A DNA stretch of 55,025 bases from Pseudomonadota bacterium (GCA_027621405.1 JAQCBT010000023.1:1-55025), one strand, 5' to 3'; counted from the first letter of the stretch, positions 28,320 to 38,481 are shown. Translations and numbers: made by a program. Notes: generated by a model not told the origin, from the letters alone.

Positions 28320-28904
28320 ATGCTGTTAATGATCGATAACTATGACTCCTTCACCTACAACGTGGTGCAATACCTCGGTGAATTGGGTGCTGATGTGCAA
28401 GTGTATCGGAACGATGCGATCAGCGTGCAGGAGATCGAAGACCTGGCGCCCAGTCACCTGGTCCTGTCTCCGGGACCCTGTACGCCCAATGAGGCTGGTA
28501 TCTCCCTGGAAGTGGTCGAGCATTTCTCTGGCAAGATCCCAATACTGGGAATCTGTCTCGGGCACCAGAGCATCGGCCAGGCCTTCGGCGGCAAGATCGT
28601 CCGCGCGGGCAAGGTGATGCATGGCAAGCTTTCCACAATCAAGCACAAGGGTGTAGGTGTGTTCCGTAACATCGAGGGGCCATTCACTGCCACCCGCTAT
28701 CACTCTCTGGTGATAGAGAAAGAGTCCCTCCCGGACTGCCTCGAAATTACCGCGTGGACGGAAACTGAAGATGGAGACATGGAAGAGATCATGGGCGTCC
28801 GCCACCGCGAGCTCGCAGTAGAGGGAGTGCAGTTTCATCCCGAGTCTATACTCAGCGAGCAGGGTCACCGCCTGCTGGTCAATTTTCTGGAACAGAACGC
28901 CTGA
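28320..28904 (+). CDS. trpG: Anthranilate synthase component II (glutamine amidotransferase)
   Basis: Supplies ammonia from glutamine to TrpE and possibly also to aminodeoxychorismate synthase (PabA role). 194 aa from the ATG at 28320; the frame is open to 28185 but that extension overlaps the promoter region and has no homology. Seen: [11 protein letters not shown], nucleophile Cys in [15 protein letters not shown], and HPESI with the catalytic His/Glu. Confidence 0.97.
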   Translation: MLLMIDNYDSFTYNVVQYLGELGADVQVYRNDAISVQEIEDLAPSHLVLSPGPCTPNEAGISLEVVEHFSGKIPILGICLGHQSIGQAFGGKIVRAGKVMHGKLSTIKHKGVGVFRNIEGPFTATRYHSLVIEKESLPDCLEITAWTETEDGDMEEIMGVRHRELAVEGVQFHPESILSEQGHRLLVNFLEQNA

Positions 28905-28946
28905 GCGGAAGCTCGGGCACCTCAGCCAAAACATAGGAGAGTTTCT

Positions 28947-29975
28947 GTGGATATCGTGAGTGCAATCAAGCGAGTCACCAGCGGACAGGATTTGGGCAGT
29001 GACGAGATGATCGCGGTGATGCGCAGCATTATGACTGGTGAGACTACCAATGCCCAGAATGCGGCCTTCCTCGTTGGTTTGCAGATGAAAGGCGTCAAGA
29101 CACCCGAGTTATTGGGCGGTGCTAGCGTCATGCGTGAACTGGCGACGCCGGTGACAGTTTCACCTTCGCCTCATCTGGTGGACACCTGTGGTACCGGTGG
29201 AAGTGGTTCCAACAAATTTAATGTCTCCACTGCCTCCGCCATCGTGGCTGCGGCAGCGGGCGCCAAGGTTGCCAAGCATGGAAACCGCGGCGCCACCAGC
29301 AAGAGTGGCAGCGCCGATGTGCTGGAGGCTGCAGGTGTAAACCTGGGGCTGAGTGCACAGCAGGTGGGTCAGACAATCGACAAGGTCGGTGTTGGATTCA
29401 TGTTTGCGCCGGCCCACCACAGCGCCATGAAGCATGTGATCACGGCGCGCAAGGAAATTGGGGTGCGCACGGTATTCAACCTGCTCGGTCCCTTGACCAA
29501 CCCGGCCGGCGCGCCAAATCAGATAATGGGGGTCTTCGATCCAGCCTGGATTCCGACGATTCTGGAAGTCTTGAAATCTCTCGGTAGCAAGCACGTGCTG
29601 GTGGTCGCCGCCGAAGACGGCCTGGATGAGATCAGCATCGCCGCACCGACAACTGTCGGAGAATTGAAGGACGGTGTGATCACCCAGTACAAGGTGACCC
29701 CGGAAGGGCTGGGTGTGCCGCAGCATGCTGATTTCAGCAGCCTGCAGATCGACTCTGCCGACGCCAGCCTGGTATTGCTGAAACAGGCTCTGGCAGGAAC
29801 ACACCAGGCGGCCATGGACATTGTCGCCCTCAATGCTGGCGCCGCCATCTATGTGTCCGGACTCGCCGCCACCCTGAAGGAAGGCGTGGCGCAGGCGCGG
29901 TCTATCCTGCAGGAAGGCAAGGCTCTCGCCAAGCTGGACGAGTTGGTCCAGTTCACTTCCCAATTCGGAAGCTGA
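28947..29975 (+). CDS. trpD: Anthranilate phosphoribosyltransferase
   Basis: Joins anthranilate to PRPP. 342 aa, GTG start with TAGGAGA 6-12 nt upstream. Seen: PRPP-binding DTCGTGGSGSNKFNVST, KHGNRGATSKSGSADVLEA, and HHSAMKHV. It is 3 bp from trpC and 42 bp from trpG. Confidence 0.98.
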   Translation: MDIVSAIKRVTSGQDLGSDEMIAVMRSIMTGETTNAQNAAFLVGLQMKGVKTPELLGGASVMRELATPVTVSPSPHLVDTCGTGGSGSNKFNVSTASAIVAAAAGAKVAKHGNRGATSKSGSADVLEAAGVNLGLSAQQVGQTIDKVGVGFMFAPAHHSAMKHVITARKEIGVRTVFNLLGPLTNPAGAPNQIMGVFDPAWIPTILEVLKSLGSKHVLVVAAEDGLDEISIAAPTTVGELKDGVITQYKVTPEGLGVPQHADFSSLQIDSADASLVLLKQALAGTHQAAMDIVALNAGAAIYVSGLAATLKEGVAQARSILQEGKALAKLDELVQFTSQFGS

Positions 29976-29978
29976 CCC

Positions 29979-30779
29979 ATGGCGGCTTCCATACTCGATG
30001 AAATTGTCGCCCACAAGGCCATCGAAGTCGCTGCGGCAAAGGCGATGCGTTCGATTGCTGATCTGGAGACGATGTTGCCAGATGCCGACCCCGTTCGGGG
30101 CTTCGTCGATGCGCTGAAAGGGCGCATCGCCCAGCGACAACCCGCTGTGATCGCCGAGATCAAGAAGGCATCGCCATCCAAAGGCCTTATCAGAAAGGAC
30201 TTCGATCCTGCCGTCCACGCGGCGGACTATGCGGCTCACGGTGCCACCTGTCTTTCTATTTTGACAGATATGAAATATTTCCAGGGTGCCAATGAATATC
30301 TGCAACAGGGTCGCGCCGCCTGTAAATTGCCGGTGATTCGCAAGGATTTCATGATTGATCCTTATCAGATAGCAGAATCACGTGTGCTAGGAGCCGATTG
30401 TATCCTGCTAATTGTTGCAGCCTTGCAACATTCGCAATTAAAAGAGCTTGCGGCTTATGCGAAAGAGATATCAATCGATATACTGGTTGAAGTTCATAAC
30501 CGTGAAGAGCTGGAACTGGCTCTGGAGTTGGAGACCGAACTCATCGGAGTGAATAACAGAAACCTGCACACCTTCGAGACCAGCCTGGACACAACCCTGG
30601 AGCTGGCGAAGCATACTCCTGCAGACCGACTGATTATTACCGAGAGCGGCATTCACACCACGGAAGATGTGCAATTGATGATGCACAACAACATATTCGG
30701 TTTCCTGGTTGGCGAATCCTTCATGCGAGCCCCGGAACCTGGTGCCAAGCTTGAGGAATTGTTTGCCGGACATGATTGA
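29979..30779 (+). CDS. trpC: Indole-3-glycerol phosphate synthase
   Basis: Ring closure in tryptophan synthesis. 266-aa monofunctional enzyme (no fused TrpF). Seen: [60 protein letters not shown]. Around 30240-30480 the third-position usage looks more AT-rich than in the flanking trp genes. Confidence 0.98.
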   Translation: MAASILDEIVAHKAIEVAAAKAMRSIADLETMLPDADPVRGFVDALKGRIAQRQPAVIAEIKKASPSKGLIRKDFDPAVHAADYAAHGATCLSILTDMKYFQGANEYLQQGRAACKLPVIRKDFMIDPYQIAESRVLGADCILLIVAALQHSQLKELAAYAKEISIDILVEVHNREELELALELETELIGVNNRNLHTFETSLDTTLELAKHTPADRLIITESGIHTTEDVQLMMHNNIFGFLVGESFMRAPEPGAKLEELFAGHD

Positions 30780-31170
30780 AGCTGAAGAATCCACGAAAAC
30801 TCTCAAACCCCCTCCCAGCAAGAAAGGTCTGGCGCGTCTGATTGCCGCTGCAGGCTACTCGGCCGCGGGTATTCGCGCCGCATTCAAGAGCGAAGAAGCC
30901 GTGCGCATGGAAATAGCGGCATTCATGGTATTGGCGCCACTGGGCCTGTGGTTGGGAGATGGTGCGATAGAGAAGGTATTGCTGGTGAGCTGCCTGGTGT
31001 TCGTTATCGTGGTGGAGCTGCTGAATACCGGCATCGAGAAAGTCGTAGATCGGGTAGGCAAGGATTACCACGAGCTGTCACGAGTAGCGAAAGACATCGG
31101 ATCCGCCGCCGTGTTCATCTCGCTGGGACTGGTGATATTCACCTGGGCAATGCTTTTGGTGCTTTTCTGA
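30772..31170 (+). CDS. dgkA: Diacylglycerol kinase (DgkA)
   Basis: A small inner-membrane kinase that recycles diacylglycerol to phosphatidate. 132 aa from the ATG at 30772, overlapping trpC by 8 bp. Three hydrophobic helices are visible. Conserved residues: [25 protein letters not shown] with the catalytic Glu, and KDIGSAAVF. Coupling to trpC suggests co-transcription; no functional link is known. Confidence 0.95.
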   Translation: MIEAEESTKTLKPPPSKKGLARLIAAAGYSAAGIRAAFKSEEAVRMEIAAFMVLAPLGLWLGDGAIEKVLLVSCLVFVIVVELLNTGIEKVVDRVGKDYHELSRVAKDIGSAAVFISLGLVIFTWAMLLVLF

Positions 31171-31187
31171 AACAACGCTGCAGCTGC

Positions 31188-31293
31188 TCCAGAGCACGCC
31201 TCGAAAATTCTTCCTTTCCTGCGAGTGCTCTATGTACGCATGTGTACACCTGCGCGCTCTCCAGTCAGGAAAACTTCCGAGGCGCACTCCGGA
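31188..31293. repeat. Imperfect long palindrome between dgkA and vfr
   Basis: Outer arms 31188-31203 and 31278-31293 (16 nt, 3 wobble-type mismatches), an inner TTTCCT/AGGAAA step (31215-31220 with 31267-31272) and a central TGTAC...GTGTACA. It fills the 176-bp gap between the convergent dgkA and CRP-like genes. It could serve as a bidirectional terminator. Its sequence differs from elements A and B. Confidence 0.7.
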
Positions 31294-31346
31294 ACACCCT
31301 CGCTTCGAAGACTTTTTCTGATTGGGTTGTAATTGCTACTTGGGGA

Positions 31347-31982
31347 TTATCGGGTTCCGAAGACCACGATCGTCTTGCCCGATACCGAGATCAGTTCCTG
31401 CTCTTCCAGTGTCTTTAAGACCCTGCCTGCCATCTCCCGTGAACAGTTCACGATACGACCGATTTCCTGACGGGTGATCTTGATCTGCATGCCATCCGGG
31501 TGGGTCATGGCATCGGGTTGTTTGCTGAGATCGATCAGGGTACGTGCGATACGGCCGGTCACGTCATAGAAGGCAAGGTCGCCCACCTTGCGCGTGGTGT
31601 TGCGCAGGCGGCTGGCCATCTGCTGACCGATGGTGAAAACGATCTCGGGATGGGAGCGAATATAGGAATTGAAGTTTGTGTAACTGATCTCCGCGATCTC
31701 ACAGGCCGTACGCGCGCGGCACCATGCGCTACGTTCTTCCGATTGCTCGAACAGGCCCATCTCGCCAAAGAAGTCACCGGGGTTCAGGTAGGCAATTACG
31801 ACTTCCTTGCCATCGTCGTCTTCCAGGATAACCGACACAGATCCTTTTATTATGTAGTACAGCGTGTCGCACTGATCACCTTCGTAGATGATAGTGGCGC
31901 GGTTTGGATAGCGTTTTCTATGACAGTGCGATAGAAAATTATCCAGATCTTCGATGTGTGGCGTGATTGCCATGAGCGCCAT
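31347..31982 (-). CDS. vfr: Vfr-type cAMP receptor protein (CRP family)
   Basis: A global cAMP-dependent transcription regulator. 211 aa. Seen: cyclic-nucleotide fold [10 protein letters not shown], cAMP-contacting ERSAW, and an HTH ([20 protein letters not shown]) almost identical to Pseudomonas Vfr, with the same [13 protein letters not shown] C-terminus. The ATG at 31982 is preceded by AAGGAG at 9 nt, which fixes the start. Two CRP-like sites lie upstream, suggesting autoregulation. Confidence 0.95.
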   Translation of the reverse strand: MALMAITPHIEDLDNFLSHCHRKRYPNRATIIYEGDQCDTLYYIIKGSVSVILEDDDGKEVVIAYLNPGDFFGEMGLFEQSEERSAWCRARTACEIAEISYTNFNSYIRSHPEIVFTIGQQMASRLRNTTRKVGDLAFYDVTGRIARTLIDLSKQPDAMTHPDGMQIKITRQEIGRIVNCSREMAGRVLKTLEEQELISVSGKTIVVFGTR

Positions 31983-32007
31983 GGGTGTAGCTCCTTCAGT
32001 CCATTGG

Positions 32008-32023
32008 TGAAATGTATATCACA
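32008..32023. promoter_or_regulatory. Candidate CRP/Vfr binding site 1
   Basis: TGAAA-N6-TCACA: one perfect half-site and one with three of five matches to TGTGA-N6-TCACA. It is 26 bp upstream of the vfr start. Its centre is 30 bp from that of site 2. Confidence 0.4.
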
Positions 32024-32036
32024 TTTTTGGGTGGAT

Positions 32037-32054
32037 TGTGAGATGCCTGTCACA
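32037..32054. promoter_or_regulatory. Candidate CRP/Vfr binding site 2 (8-bp spacing)
   Basis: TGTGA and TCACA are both perfect but separated by 8 rather than 6 bp. CRP sites with 8-bp spacers are known but bind less tightly. It is 55 bp upstream of vfr. Confidence 0.4.
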
Positions 32055-32190
32055 CTTAAATCTCTGGGCGGCCTGCGATTTTTGGGGCTTCGCGGCTAGT
32101 CTAAGGTCCTTCAAGCAGCTTCAGGAATCGTGTCGAGGCTCTGATTGTGCGATTGTTTGTTGTGCCTATCTGAAGGCTGTGGTCACGTTG

Positions 32191-32235
32191 GGGCAGGAGG
32201 AGCTTTGTTGCTAACGGTCTATTCCCCTCCTGCCC
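32191..32235. repeat. 10-bp inverted repeat
   Basis: GGGCAGGAGG and CCTCCTGCCC enclose a 25-nt loop in the 730-bp gap between vfr and the OsmC-like gene. Beyond this, the hairpin at 32374-32473 and the CRP sites, I see no gene in that gap. The function of the repeat is unknown. Confidence 0.6.
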
Positions 32236-32373
32236 GACACTCTGAACACTGGTTGGCATTACGTTGTTTGCTGGATTGGTTTCCTCTTCGATCGGAAGTG
32301 CGGAAGTGCAGAGGTTAGGAAGTATGGAAGCACAAAGAGAGCTCTGATGTCTGGGCTTTCACTGACCAAGCGG

Positions 32374-32473
32374 CTGTGGGGAGGCAGGGTTTCCGACCCG
32401 CCAGTCAAGGCCAGAAAATGGGGACCCAGGATGGGCGCCGAGCCGGCGGGACGGGAACCCTGCCTCCCCGCAG
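32374..32473. repeat. Long hairpin element with 29-nt arms
   Basis: Arms 32374-32402 and 32445-32473 match at 26 of 29 positions, and two of the three differences would be G-U pairs in RNA. The loop is 42 nt. Direct 8-bp repeats GCTCTGAT flank it at 32341-32348 and 32486-32493. Short ORFs across it on both strands are coincidental. It resembles a small non-autonomous mobile or REP-type element. Confidence 0.75.
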
Positions 32474-32714
32474 TCGCGCTCAAGGGCTCTGATTTACATC
32501 GCCACATAAACTATGCAATGGCTTCATGCGAGAAATCAGCGAAGAACCTATCCCAATCAATCAAGTGAACCATGTTGAGCGCGTGGAATTGTGCTAATTT
32601 AGCCCACCCGCGGCCCCTTTGACACGATGTACGTGAATCAGTGTGCAGGTGATCGAAGCGCAGGCAGCAGGAAAATTAATTGAATCAGCAGGCATTAGAG
32701 GGCGAATTGGCGCT

Positions 32715-33134
32715 ATGAAAGGAAGAATCAAGTGGGTAGAGAATGTCATGTTTGTCGCGGAGTCGGGCACGGGCCATGGCATCGTGCTGGATGGCGCGCC
32801 AGAGAGTGGCGGCAAGAATCTGGGCATGCGCCCGATGGAACTGGTTGCCCTCGGTGTTGGTAGTTGCTCCTCCTATGACGTGGTTACGATCCTGAAGAAG
32901 GCTCGCCAGGAAGTCACCAGCTGTGAGGCCGAGATTGATGCAACCCGTGTGGACGGTACGCCGGCGGTTTTCGAATCCATTCACCTGCATTTCAAGGTGG
33001 CCGGCAAGGACCTGAGTGAGAAGCAGGTTGAGCGGGCAATCGAGCTGTCTGCCGAGAAGTACTGCTCAGCCTCTATCATGCTGAAGAATGCCGGGGTGAA
33101 GATTACCCACGACTACGAGATTGTTGCCGACTGA
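32715..33134 (+). CDS. OsmC-like (YhfA-type) protein
   Basis: A 139-aa OsmC/Ohr-fold protein. The two Cys of the family are present (GVGSCSSYDVV; AEKYCSASIM). Alignment with E. coli YhfA starts at MKGRIKWVENVMF, so I use the ATG at 32715 although the frame is open from 32643. Related proteins reduce peroxides, but the YhfA subgroup's substrate is unknown. A gene of this type next to vfr and coq7 is also seen in Pseudomonas. Confidence 0.9.
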   Translation: MKGRIKWVENVMFVAESGTGHGIVLDGAPESGGKNLGMRPMELVALGVGSCSSYDVVTILKKARQEVTSCEAEIDATRVDGTPAVFESIHLHFKVAGKDLSEKQVERAIELSAEKYCSASIMLKNAGVKITHDYEIVAD

Positions 33135-33151
33135 TTCGGGCTGGAACAAGC

Positions 33152-33796
33152 TCAGATGTGGTAGGTGGACTTCTTCATGACCTGGGACATGGTGGTCATG
33201 GCCTGCTTGAACGGTGCGGGCAGGGGTGCGCCACCGGCCGCGGTGGCGGTTTCGCCGTGTTGCCGCTCGTCGATAATCATCTGCGCCAGCACAGCCTTGC
33301 TCTTCTCGTCTTGCTCGGGAAGGCGGTTCATATGCTCTTGCAGGTGATCACACACCTGGCGTTCGGTCTCGGCGACGAAACCGAGGCTCCATTTGTCACC
33401 CGCCAGTCCGGCCAGTGCACCCATGCCGAATGACAGACCATACCAGAGGGGATTCAGGATGCTGGGCCGACTGTCCAACTCGTTAAGGCGCTGCTCACAC
33501 CAGGCCAGGTGGTCCACCTCTTCTGCGGCGGCGTGTTCCATGGCTTCCCTGACTTGATCCAGCCTGGCGGTGCTCGCCTGTCCGGCGTAGAGCGCCTGGG
33601 CGCAGACCTCACCAGTGTGATTGATGCGCATCAGGCCAGCGGCGTGGCGCTTCTCTTCCTTGCTCATATCCTGCTCGACCACTTTGCGTGCCGGAGTTTC
33701 CCGTTCGGCGTGTGACGCGCCGGGAACACAGGTACGCAAGGCCTGGTCGAATTGAAGCAGGCACTGGTCGATGAAGGTCAGGGGTGAGCGACTCAT
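33152..33796 (-). CDS. coq7: 2-nonaprenyl-3-methyl-6-methoxy-1,4-benzoquinol hydroxylase Coq7
   Basis: A di-iron monooxygenase of aerobic ubiquinone synthesis. 214 aa. Metal-binding pattern: an early Glu ([11 protein letters not shown]), EEVDHLAWC, a central Glu (FVAETERQV) and DERQHGETA. It abuts purD end-to-start. It is convergent with the OsmC-like gene (17-bp gap). Confidence 0.96.
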   Translation of the reverse strand: MSRSPLTFIDQCLLQFDQALRTCVPGASHAERETPARKVVEQDMSKEEKRHAAGLMRINHTGEVCAQALYAGQASTARLDQVREAMEHAAAEEVDHLAWCEQRLNELDSRPSILNPLWYGLSFGMGALAGLAGDKWSLGFVAETERQVCDHLQEHMNRLPEQDEKSKAVLAQMIIDERQHGETATAAGGAPLPAPFKQAMTTMSQVMKKSTYHI

Positions 33797-35083
33797 TCAG
33801 CTATTCTCCCGCGAGATGGCGCGGTGGGCAATATCCTTGCGGTAATACATCTTGTCCCAGCTGATCTTGCTAACGAGGTCATAGGCGGCGGCCTGTGCGG
33901 CAGACACCGAGTCGCCAAGCGCGGTTGCGCAAAGCACCCGGCCGCCGTTGGTGACCACATGGCCGCCGACAATAGAGGTGCCAGCATGGAATATCTTGCC
34001 CACATCGGAGAGCGCCGTGTCCAGCCCTGAAATGGGCAGGCCTTTATCATAGTTCTCCGGATAGCCTCCCGCTGCCAGCACGACCCCGACAGCAGGACGT
34101 TCATCCCATTGCGCCGTCTTGCTGTCCAATTTGCCGGCCACGGCGGCGAGGCAGAGTTCTGCCAGGTTTGAGCGTAGCCTGAGCATGACCGGTTGTGCTT
34201 CCGGATCGCCGAATCGGCAATTGAATTCCACCACCGAAGGCTGGCCATCGGGGGAGATCATGAGCCCGGCATAAAGAAAGCCGGTATAGGGATGGCCGTC
34301 GCTGGCCATGCCCGCCACTGTGGGCTCAATGACCTGATCCATGATGCGCTGGTATACCTCGTCGGTGACTACCGGGGCAGGGGAATAGGCGCCCATGCCG
34401 CCCGTGTTGGGTCCCGTGTCGCCGTCATCCCTGGCCTTGTGGTCCTGGGAAGTGGCCATGGGCAGGATGTGCTTCCCGTCCACCATGGCGATGAAGCTGG
34501 CTTCCTCACCCACGAGGAATTCCTCGATAACGACCCGGTGCCCGGCCTCGCCGAATCTGTTACCGGAGAGCATGTCTTCCACGGAGCCGATTGCTTCCGC
34601 TTCGGTCTGGGCCACGATCACGCCCTTGCCTGCTGCGAGGCCATCGGCCTTGATGACAATCGGCGCACCATTCGCCTTGATGTAGTCGATAGCCGCCGCG
34701 ACATCGGTAAAAGTCTGATAGGCGGCAGTAGGTATATTGTGTTTCTTTAGGAAGTCTTTGGAAAACGCCTTGGAGCCTTCCAGCTGTGCGGCCCCCTTTG
34801 AAGGACCGAAACAGGCGAGATTGCGTTCCCTGAAGTAGTCCACCACGCCGTCTACAAGAGGCGCCTCAGGTCCCACAATAGTAAGAGCTACCGATTCCGC
34901 CAGTGCAAACTCCGCCAGCGCCGCAAACTCATTCACTCCGATAGCCACATTCTCCAGCTTGGGCTCCATCGCCGTGCCTGCATTCCCCGGCGCAACGAAG
35001 ACCTTCTCCACCGAATCCGCCTGCGCACAACGCCAGGCCAGTGCATGCTCGCGCCCACCGCTTCCAATAATCAATACTTTCAT
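33797..35083 (-). CDS. purD: Phosphoribosylamine-glycine ligase (GARS)
   Basis: Second step of purine synthesis. 428 aa ATP-grasp enzyme. Seen: IIGSGGREHALAW, GPEAPLVDGVVD, FGPSKGAAQLEGSKAF, IVIKADGLAAGKGV, EFNCRFGDPEAQPV. It follows purH after a 180-bp gap that contains a dispersed repeat copy. Confidence 0.98.
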   Translation of the reverse strand: MKVLIIGSGGREHALAWRCAQADSVEKVFVAPGNAGTAMEPKLENVAIGVNEFAALAEFALAESVALTIVGPEAPLVDGVVDYFRERNLACFGPSKGAAQLEGSKAFSKDFLKKHNIPTAAYQTFTDVAAAIDYIKANGAPIVIKADGLAAGKGVIVAQTEAEAIGSVEDMLSGNRFGEAGHRVVIEEFLVGEEASFIAMVDGKHILPMATSQDHKARDDGDTGPNTGGMGAYSPAPVVTDEVYQRIMDQVIEPTVAGMASDGHPYTGFLYAGLMISPDGQPSVVEFNCRFGDPEAQPVMLRLRSNLAELCLAAVAGKLDSKTAQWDERPAVGVVLAAGGYPENYDKGLPISGLDTALSDVGKIFHAGTSIVGGHVVTNGGRVLCATALGDSVSAAQAAAYDLVSKISWDKMYYRKDIAHRAISRENS

Positions 35084-35167
35084 CTAAAGATTCACTTCCA
35101 AAAGAATTTACAGCCACGAAAGTGGCATCGAAATATCAGTCTCATGAAAATTGTCATATTTGGCCGA

Positions 35168-35244
35168 AATCGAGGCGCAACCGCACGCAGATTTCGAGCG
35201 TACACGCCAGTACGTGATAAATCGAGTACGGCAGCAACGAAGAG
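35168..35244 (-). repeat. Dispersed palindromic element, divergent copy 3
   Basis: On the minus strand it starts CTCTTCGTTGC, has a central CACGTAC...GTACGCTC and ends GCGCCTCGATT, matching the ends and centre of 2903-2982 and 3030-3109. The intervening arms differ. It sits between purH and purD. Confidence 0.7.
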
Positions 35245-35263
35245 TTCGGCCAAATAGGGCGAT

Positions 35264-36850
35264 TTAGTGCCTGAAATGACGGATGCCAGTGAATACCATT
35301 GCCATGTCATTTTCATCTGCTGCGGCGATGACCTCGTCATCCCGCATGGATCCACCGGGCTCTATCACCGCGGTAATTCCGGCCTCAGCTGCCGCATCGA
35401 TCCCATCCCTGAACGGGAAGAATGCATCCGATGCCATCACCGAACCTGCAACCTGCAGGTTTTCATCGGCCGCCTTGATACCAGCAATCCTGGCACTGTA
35501 GACACGGCTCATCTGTCCCGCGCCGATACCGATGGTCTGGTTGTCCTTGCAATAGACAATGGCATTGGATTTCACGTACTGGCACACGTTCCAGGCAAAC
35601 AGCAGGTCACGAATCTCGTCTTCCGTGGGCTGGCGTCTGGTGACCACTTTCAGGTCGGCTGCGCTGATTTCGTGAATGTCACGGTCCTGCACCAGGAGTC
35701 CACCATTGACTCGTTTGAAGTCCAGCGCGGCCTCTCGTTGCTCGGGCCATTGGCCACAGCTGAGTACCCGCACATTCTTCTTGTCAGCGGTAATAGCCAG
35801 GGCTTCCGGGGACACGGATGGGGCGATGATCACTTCCGAGAACTGTTTCTCGGTGATTGCTTTCGCAGTCTCCGCGTCCAGTTCCCGGTTGAAGGCGATG
35901 ATGCCGCCAAATGCCGAAGTGGGGTCCGTCTGGAAGGCGCGTTCGTAAGCCTCACGGATTGTTGCCGCGATCGCGACCCCGCAGGGGTTGGCGTGTTTGA
36001 CGATGACACAGGCGGGCTCGCTGAAGCACTTCACACATTCCAGCGCCGCATCGGTGTCGGCGATATTGTTGTAGGACAGCTCCTTGCCCTGGTGCTGCAC
36101 CGCGGTACTGATGGAGGCTTCGCTGCAGTTCTTCTCTACGTAGAAAGCCGCCTGCTGGTGGGGATTTTCCCCGTAGCGCATATCCTGCTGCTTGATGAAC
36201 TGGGTATTGAAGGTGCGGGAGAAATCCTCGACCTTGCCTTCCTCCTGGTTCAGCCTGGCCCCCAGATAGTTGGCGATGGCGCCGTCGTAGGCCGCCGTGT
36301 GCTCGTAGGTCTTCACGGCCAGATCGAAACGGGTTGCCTGGTCCAGGCTACAGCCGTTGTTCTTTAGTTGCTCAATGATTCCATCGTAGTCCGCAGGATT
36401 GACCACCACCCCCACGAAGCGGTTGTTCTTGGCGGCCGCACGCAGCATCGTGGGTCCGCCGATATCGATATTCTCAATGGCCGTGGGCAGGTCGCAGTCT
36501 GGCTTGGCGACAGTAGCCTCGAAGGGGTAGAGGTTGACTACTACCAGGTCGATGGGTGGAATCCCGTGCGCTTCCATGACAGCCTGGTCGATGTCGCGGC
36601 GGGCGAGGATGCCGCCATGCACCTTCGGATGCAGGGTCTTCACCCGGCCATCCATCATTTCGGGAAAGCCGGTGTAATCAGAGATCTCGATGGCGGGAAT
36701 GCCTTCATCCTTGAGCAGGCGATAGGTGCCGCCGGTGGAGAGGATCTCAATGTTAAGTTCGTGGAGGGATTTAGCAAATGCAGCAATGCCGGTCTTGTCG
36801 GATACGCTGATCAGCGCCCGACTGACGGCTACAGAATTACCTGAGCTCAT
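35264..36850 (-). CDS. purH: Bifunctional AICAR transformylase / IMP cyclohydrolase
   Basis: Last two steps to IMP. 528 aa. An N-terminal MGS-like IMP cyclohydrolase domain ([36 protein letters not shown]) and a C-terminal AICARFT domain ([34 protein letters not shown]). It is 53 bp after fis; dusB-fis-purH-purD is a conserved cluster. Confidence 0.98.
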   Translation of the reverse strand: MSSGNSVAVSRALISVSDKTGIAAFAKSLHELNIEILSTGGTYRLLKDEGIPAIEISDYTGFPEMMDGRVKTLHPKVHGGILARRDIDQAVMEAHGIPPIDLVVVNLYPFEATVAKPDCDLPTAIENIDIGGPTMLRAAAKNNRFVGVVVNPADYDGIIEQLKNNGCSLDQATRFDLAVKTYEHTAAYDGAIANYLGARLNQEEGKVEDFSRTFNTQFIKQQDMRYGENPHQQAAFYVEKNCSEASISTAVQHQGKELSYNNIADTDAALECVKCFSEPACVIVKHANPCGVAIAATIREAYERAFQTDPTSAFGGIIAFNRELDAETAKAITEKQFSEVIIAPSVSPEALAITADKKNVRVLSCGQWPEQREAALDFKRVNGGLLVQDRDIHEISAADLKVVTRRQPTEDEIRDLLFAWNVCQYVKSNAIVYCKDNQTIGIGAGQMSRVYSARIAGIKAADENLQVAGSVMASDAFFPFRDGIDAAAEAGITAVIEPGGSMRDDEVIAAADENDMAMVFTGIRHFRH

Positions 36851-36903
36851 AAGTTCCTGCTGTGTGACTGGTTACAAGATGTGGCGGTTGGCGGGAACAA
36901 CCC

Positions 36904-37206
36904 TTACAACATGCCGTAGTTTTTCAATTTTGTGCGCAAGGTGCCGCGGTTAAGGCCCAGCATAATCGAAGCCTTACTCTGGTTGTTTCCTGTGTAGCGC
37001 ATGACTGCTTCCAGCAGCGGTGCCTCGACTTCTGACATCACCATCTGATGCAAATCGGAAACCGGCTCATCTTCCAGGTTCTGAAAAAAGCGTCGTAGCG
37101 ATTTCTCAACGGCACTACGTAGAGTGCTTTCTTGTTGTGGCAGTGTTTCCCGTTGTTCCAGTAAGGAAAGACTGGAAAAGTTAGCGGCTTGGTCCAGCTT
37201 GTTCAT
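36904..37206 (-). CDS. fis: DNA-binding protein Fis
   Basis: A nucleoid protein that bends DNA and activates rRNA/tRNA promoters. 100 aa. The C-terminal HTH (NQSKASIMLGLNRGTLRTKL) and final KNYGML are canonical. Its start overlaps the dusB stop by 4 bp, so it is probably translated from the dusB-fis message. Confidence 0.97.
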   Translation of the reverse strand: MNKLDQAANFSSLSLLEQRETLPQQESTLRSAVEKSLRRFFQNLEDEPVSDLHQMVMSEVEAPLLEAVMRYTGNNQSKASIMLGLNRGTLRTKLKNYGML

Positions 37207-38213
37207 GCGGCGATGGCTCCCTCACTTTGAGTACTCAGATAATCAAAGTAGTGTCGTATTTGTTGTAATTGTCTCGTGCCAGATTCAATCGAATTAAAAG
37301 TAGCCAGGAACTCACGCGCCCCTGGCAGATCCTTCACATAGCCCACTACGTGTTTACGGGCATGCCACACACCTTTCAAATCACCGTCTACAGAATCGCT
37401 GTAGAAGTGATGCAACTTTTCCAGGTGTGATTGAATTACTTTACTGCGCGCAGCCAGGGAGGTTTCGGCTGGCGTTTTACCTGTGGCCAGGTAGTGTTCG
37501 ATTTCCCTGAATATCCAGGGACGGCCCTGGGCGGCGCGGCCGATCATCAGGCCATCGGCGCCGGTGTGCGCCAGGACATGGGCGGCCTTGAGTGGAGAGT
37601 CGATGTCTCCATTGGCGATTACCGGGATTCCGACATTCTGCTTAATGCTGGCGATGGTGTCGTACTCTGCTTCGCCCTTGAAGCGACAGGCTCGAGTGCG
37701 TCCATGGACAGTCAGCAATTGAACACCTTCATTTTCAGCGATGCGTGCCACCTCTATGCCATTGCGTGTGTCGGGACACCAGCCGGTCCGGATCTTCAGG
37801 GTTACTGGCACATCGACACTGCCAACGACTGCCTCAAGAATTTGCTGCACTAATCTGGTGTCTTTTAACAGCGCTGATCCGGCAGCCTTCTTCAGGACCT
37901 TCTTGGCGGGACATCCCATATTGATATCGATAGCGTCGGCACCGAGAGCGACATTCAGTCGCGCGGCTTCGCTCATCATCGCAGGGTCGGAGCCGGCGAT
38001 CTGAACGACTTGTGGGCCGCAGATATCTGGGCGAACTTGCTTCAGTCGGTTGCGCTTGTTCTGCCACAGTTCCTTGTTGCAGGTGAGCATCTCACCGATG
38101 GTCAGGCCGGCACCTTGTTGGCTGCAGATTTCGCGAAAGGGTGTGTCACTGACTCCAACCATCGGCGCTAGGAACAAATTGTTTTTAAGTTCGTACGGAC
38201 CGATCCGTTGCAT
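37203..38213 (-). CDS. dusB: tRNA-dihydrouridine synthase B
   Basis: An FMN enzyme that reduces specific uridines in the tRNA D-loop. 336 aa. Seen: LAPMVGVSDTPFR, NMGCPAKKVLKKAAGSAL with the catalytic Cys, LLTVHGRTRACRF, IANGDIDS, GLMIGRAAQGRPWIF. First gene of the dusB-fis-purH-purD series. The 268 bp upstream hold only a small ATGCAG/CTGCAT hairpin (38283-38298). Confidence 0.97.
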   Translation of the reverse strand: MQRIGPYELKNNLFLAPMVGVSDTPFREICSQQGAGLTIGEMLTCNKELWQNKRNRLKQVRPDICGPQVVQIAGSDPAMMSEAARLNVALGADAIDINMGCPAKKVLKKAAGSALLKDTRLVQQILEAVVGSVDVPVTLKIRTGWCPDTRNGIEVARIAENEGVQLLTVHGRTRACRFKGEAEYDTIASIKQNVGIPVIANGDIDSPLKAAHVLAHTGADGLMIGRAAQGRPWIFREIEHYLATGKTPAETSLAARSKVIQSHLEKLHHFYSDSVDGDLKGVWHARKHVVGYVKDLPGAREFLATFNSIESGTRQLQQIRHYFDYLSTQSEGAIAA

Positions 38214-38481
38214 TGCTGGTTGCCAGTTGTTTTTCAGGGCCGCTAATGATAGCGGGGAGAATTGTGGAGTTAAAGACTTGACATGCAGAGAGCTGCATTA
38301 TTTTTAGAACGAATGAGAGAAATGTTATATCACTTCGGGCTCTGGATGGAGGCTGCCACAGGAAGTGAGTTGAAAGGTGACAAAAAAGTGTAGGCTGTTA
38401 ATTCCCCGGTGGGCCTGTGTCCGCGCAGATGTTGCCAGCTTGTTCCAGAATCCCGGGTATCACCAGCAACCGGAGAGAGCT

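Noticed and set aside
32259..32568. ORFs of 73-82 codons on both strands between vfr and the OsmC-like gene
   Set aside because: They coincide with the long hairpin at 32374-32473 and mirror each other.
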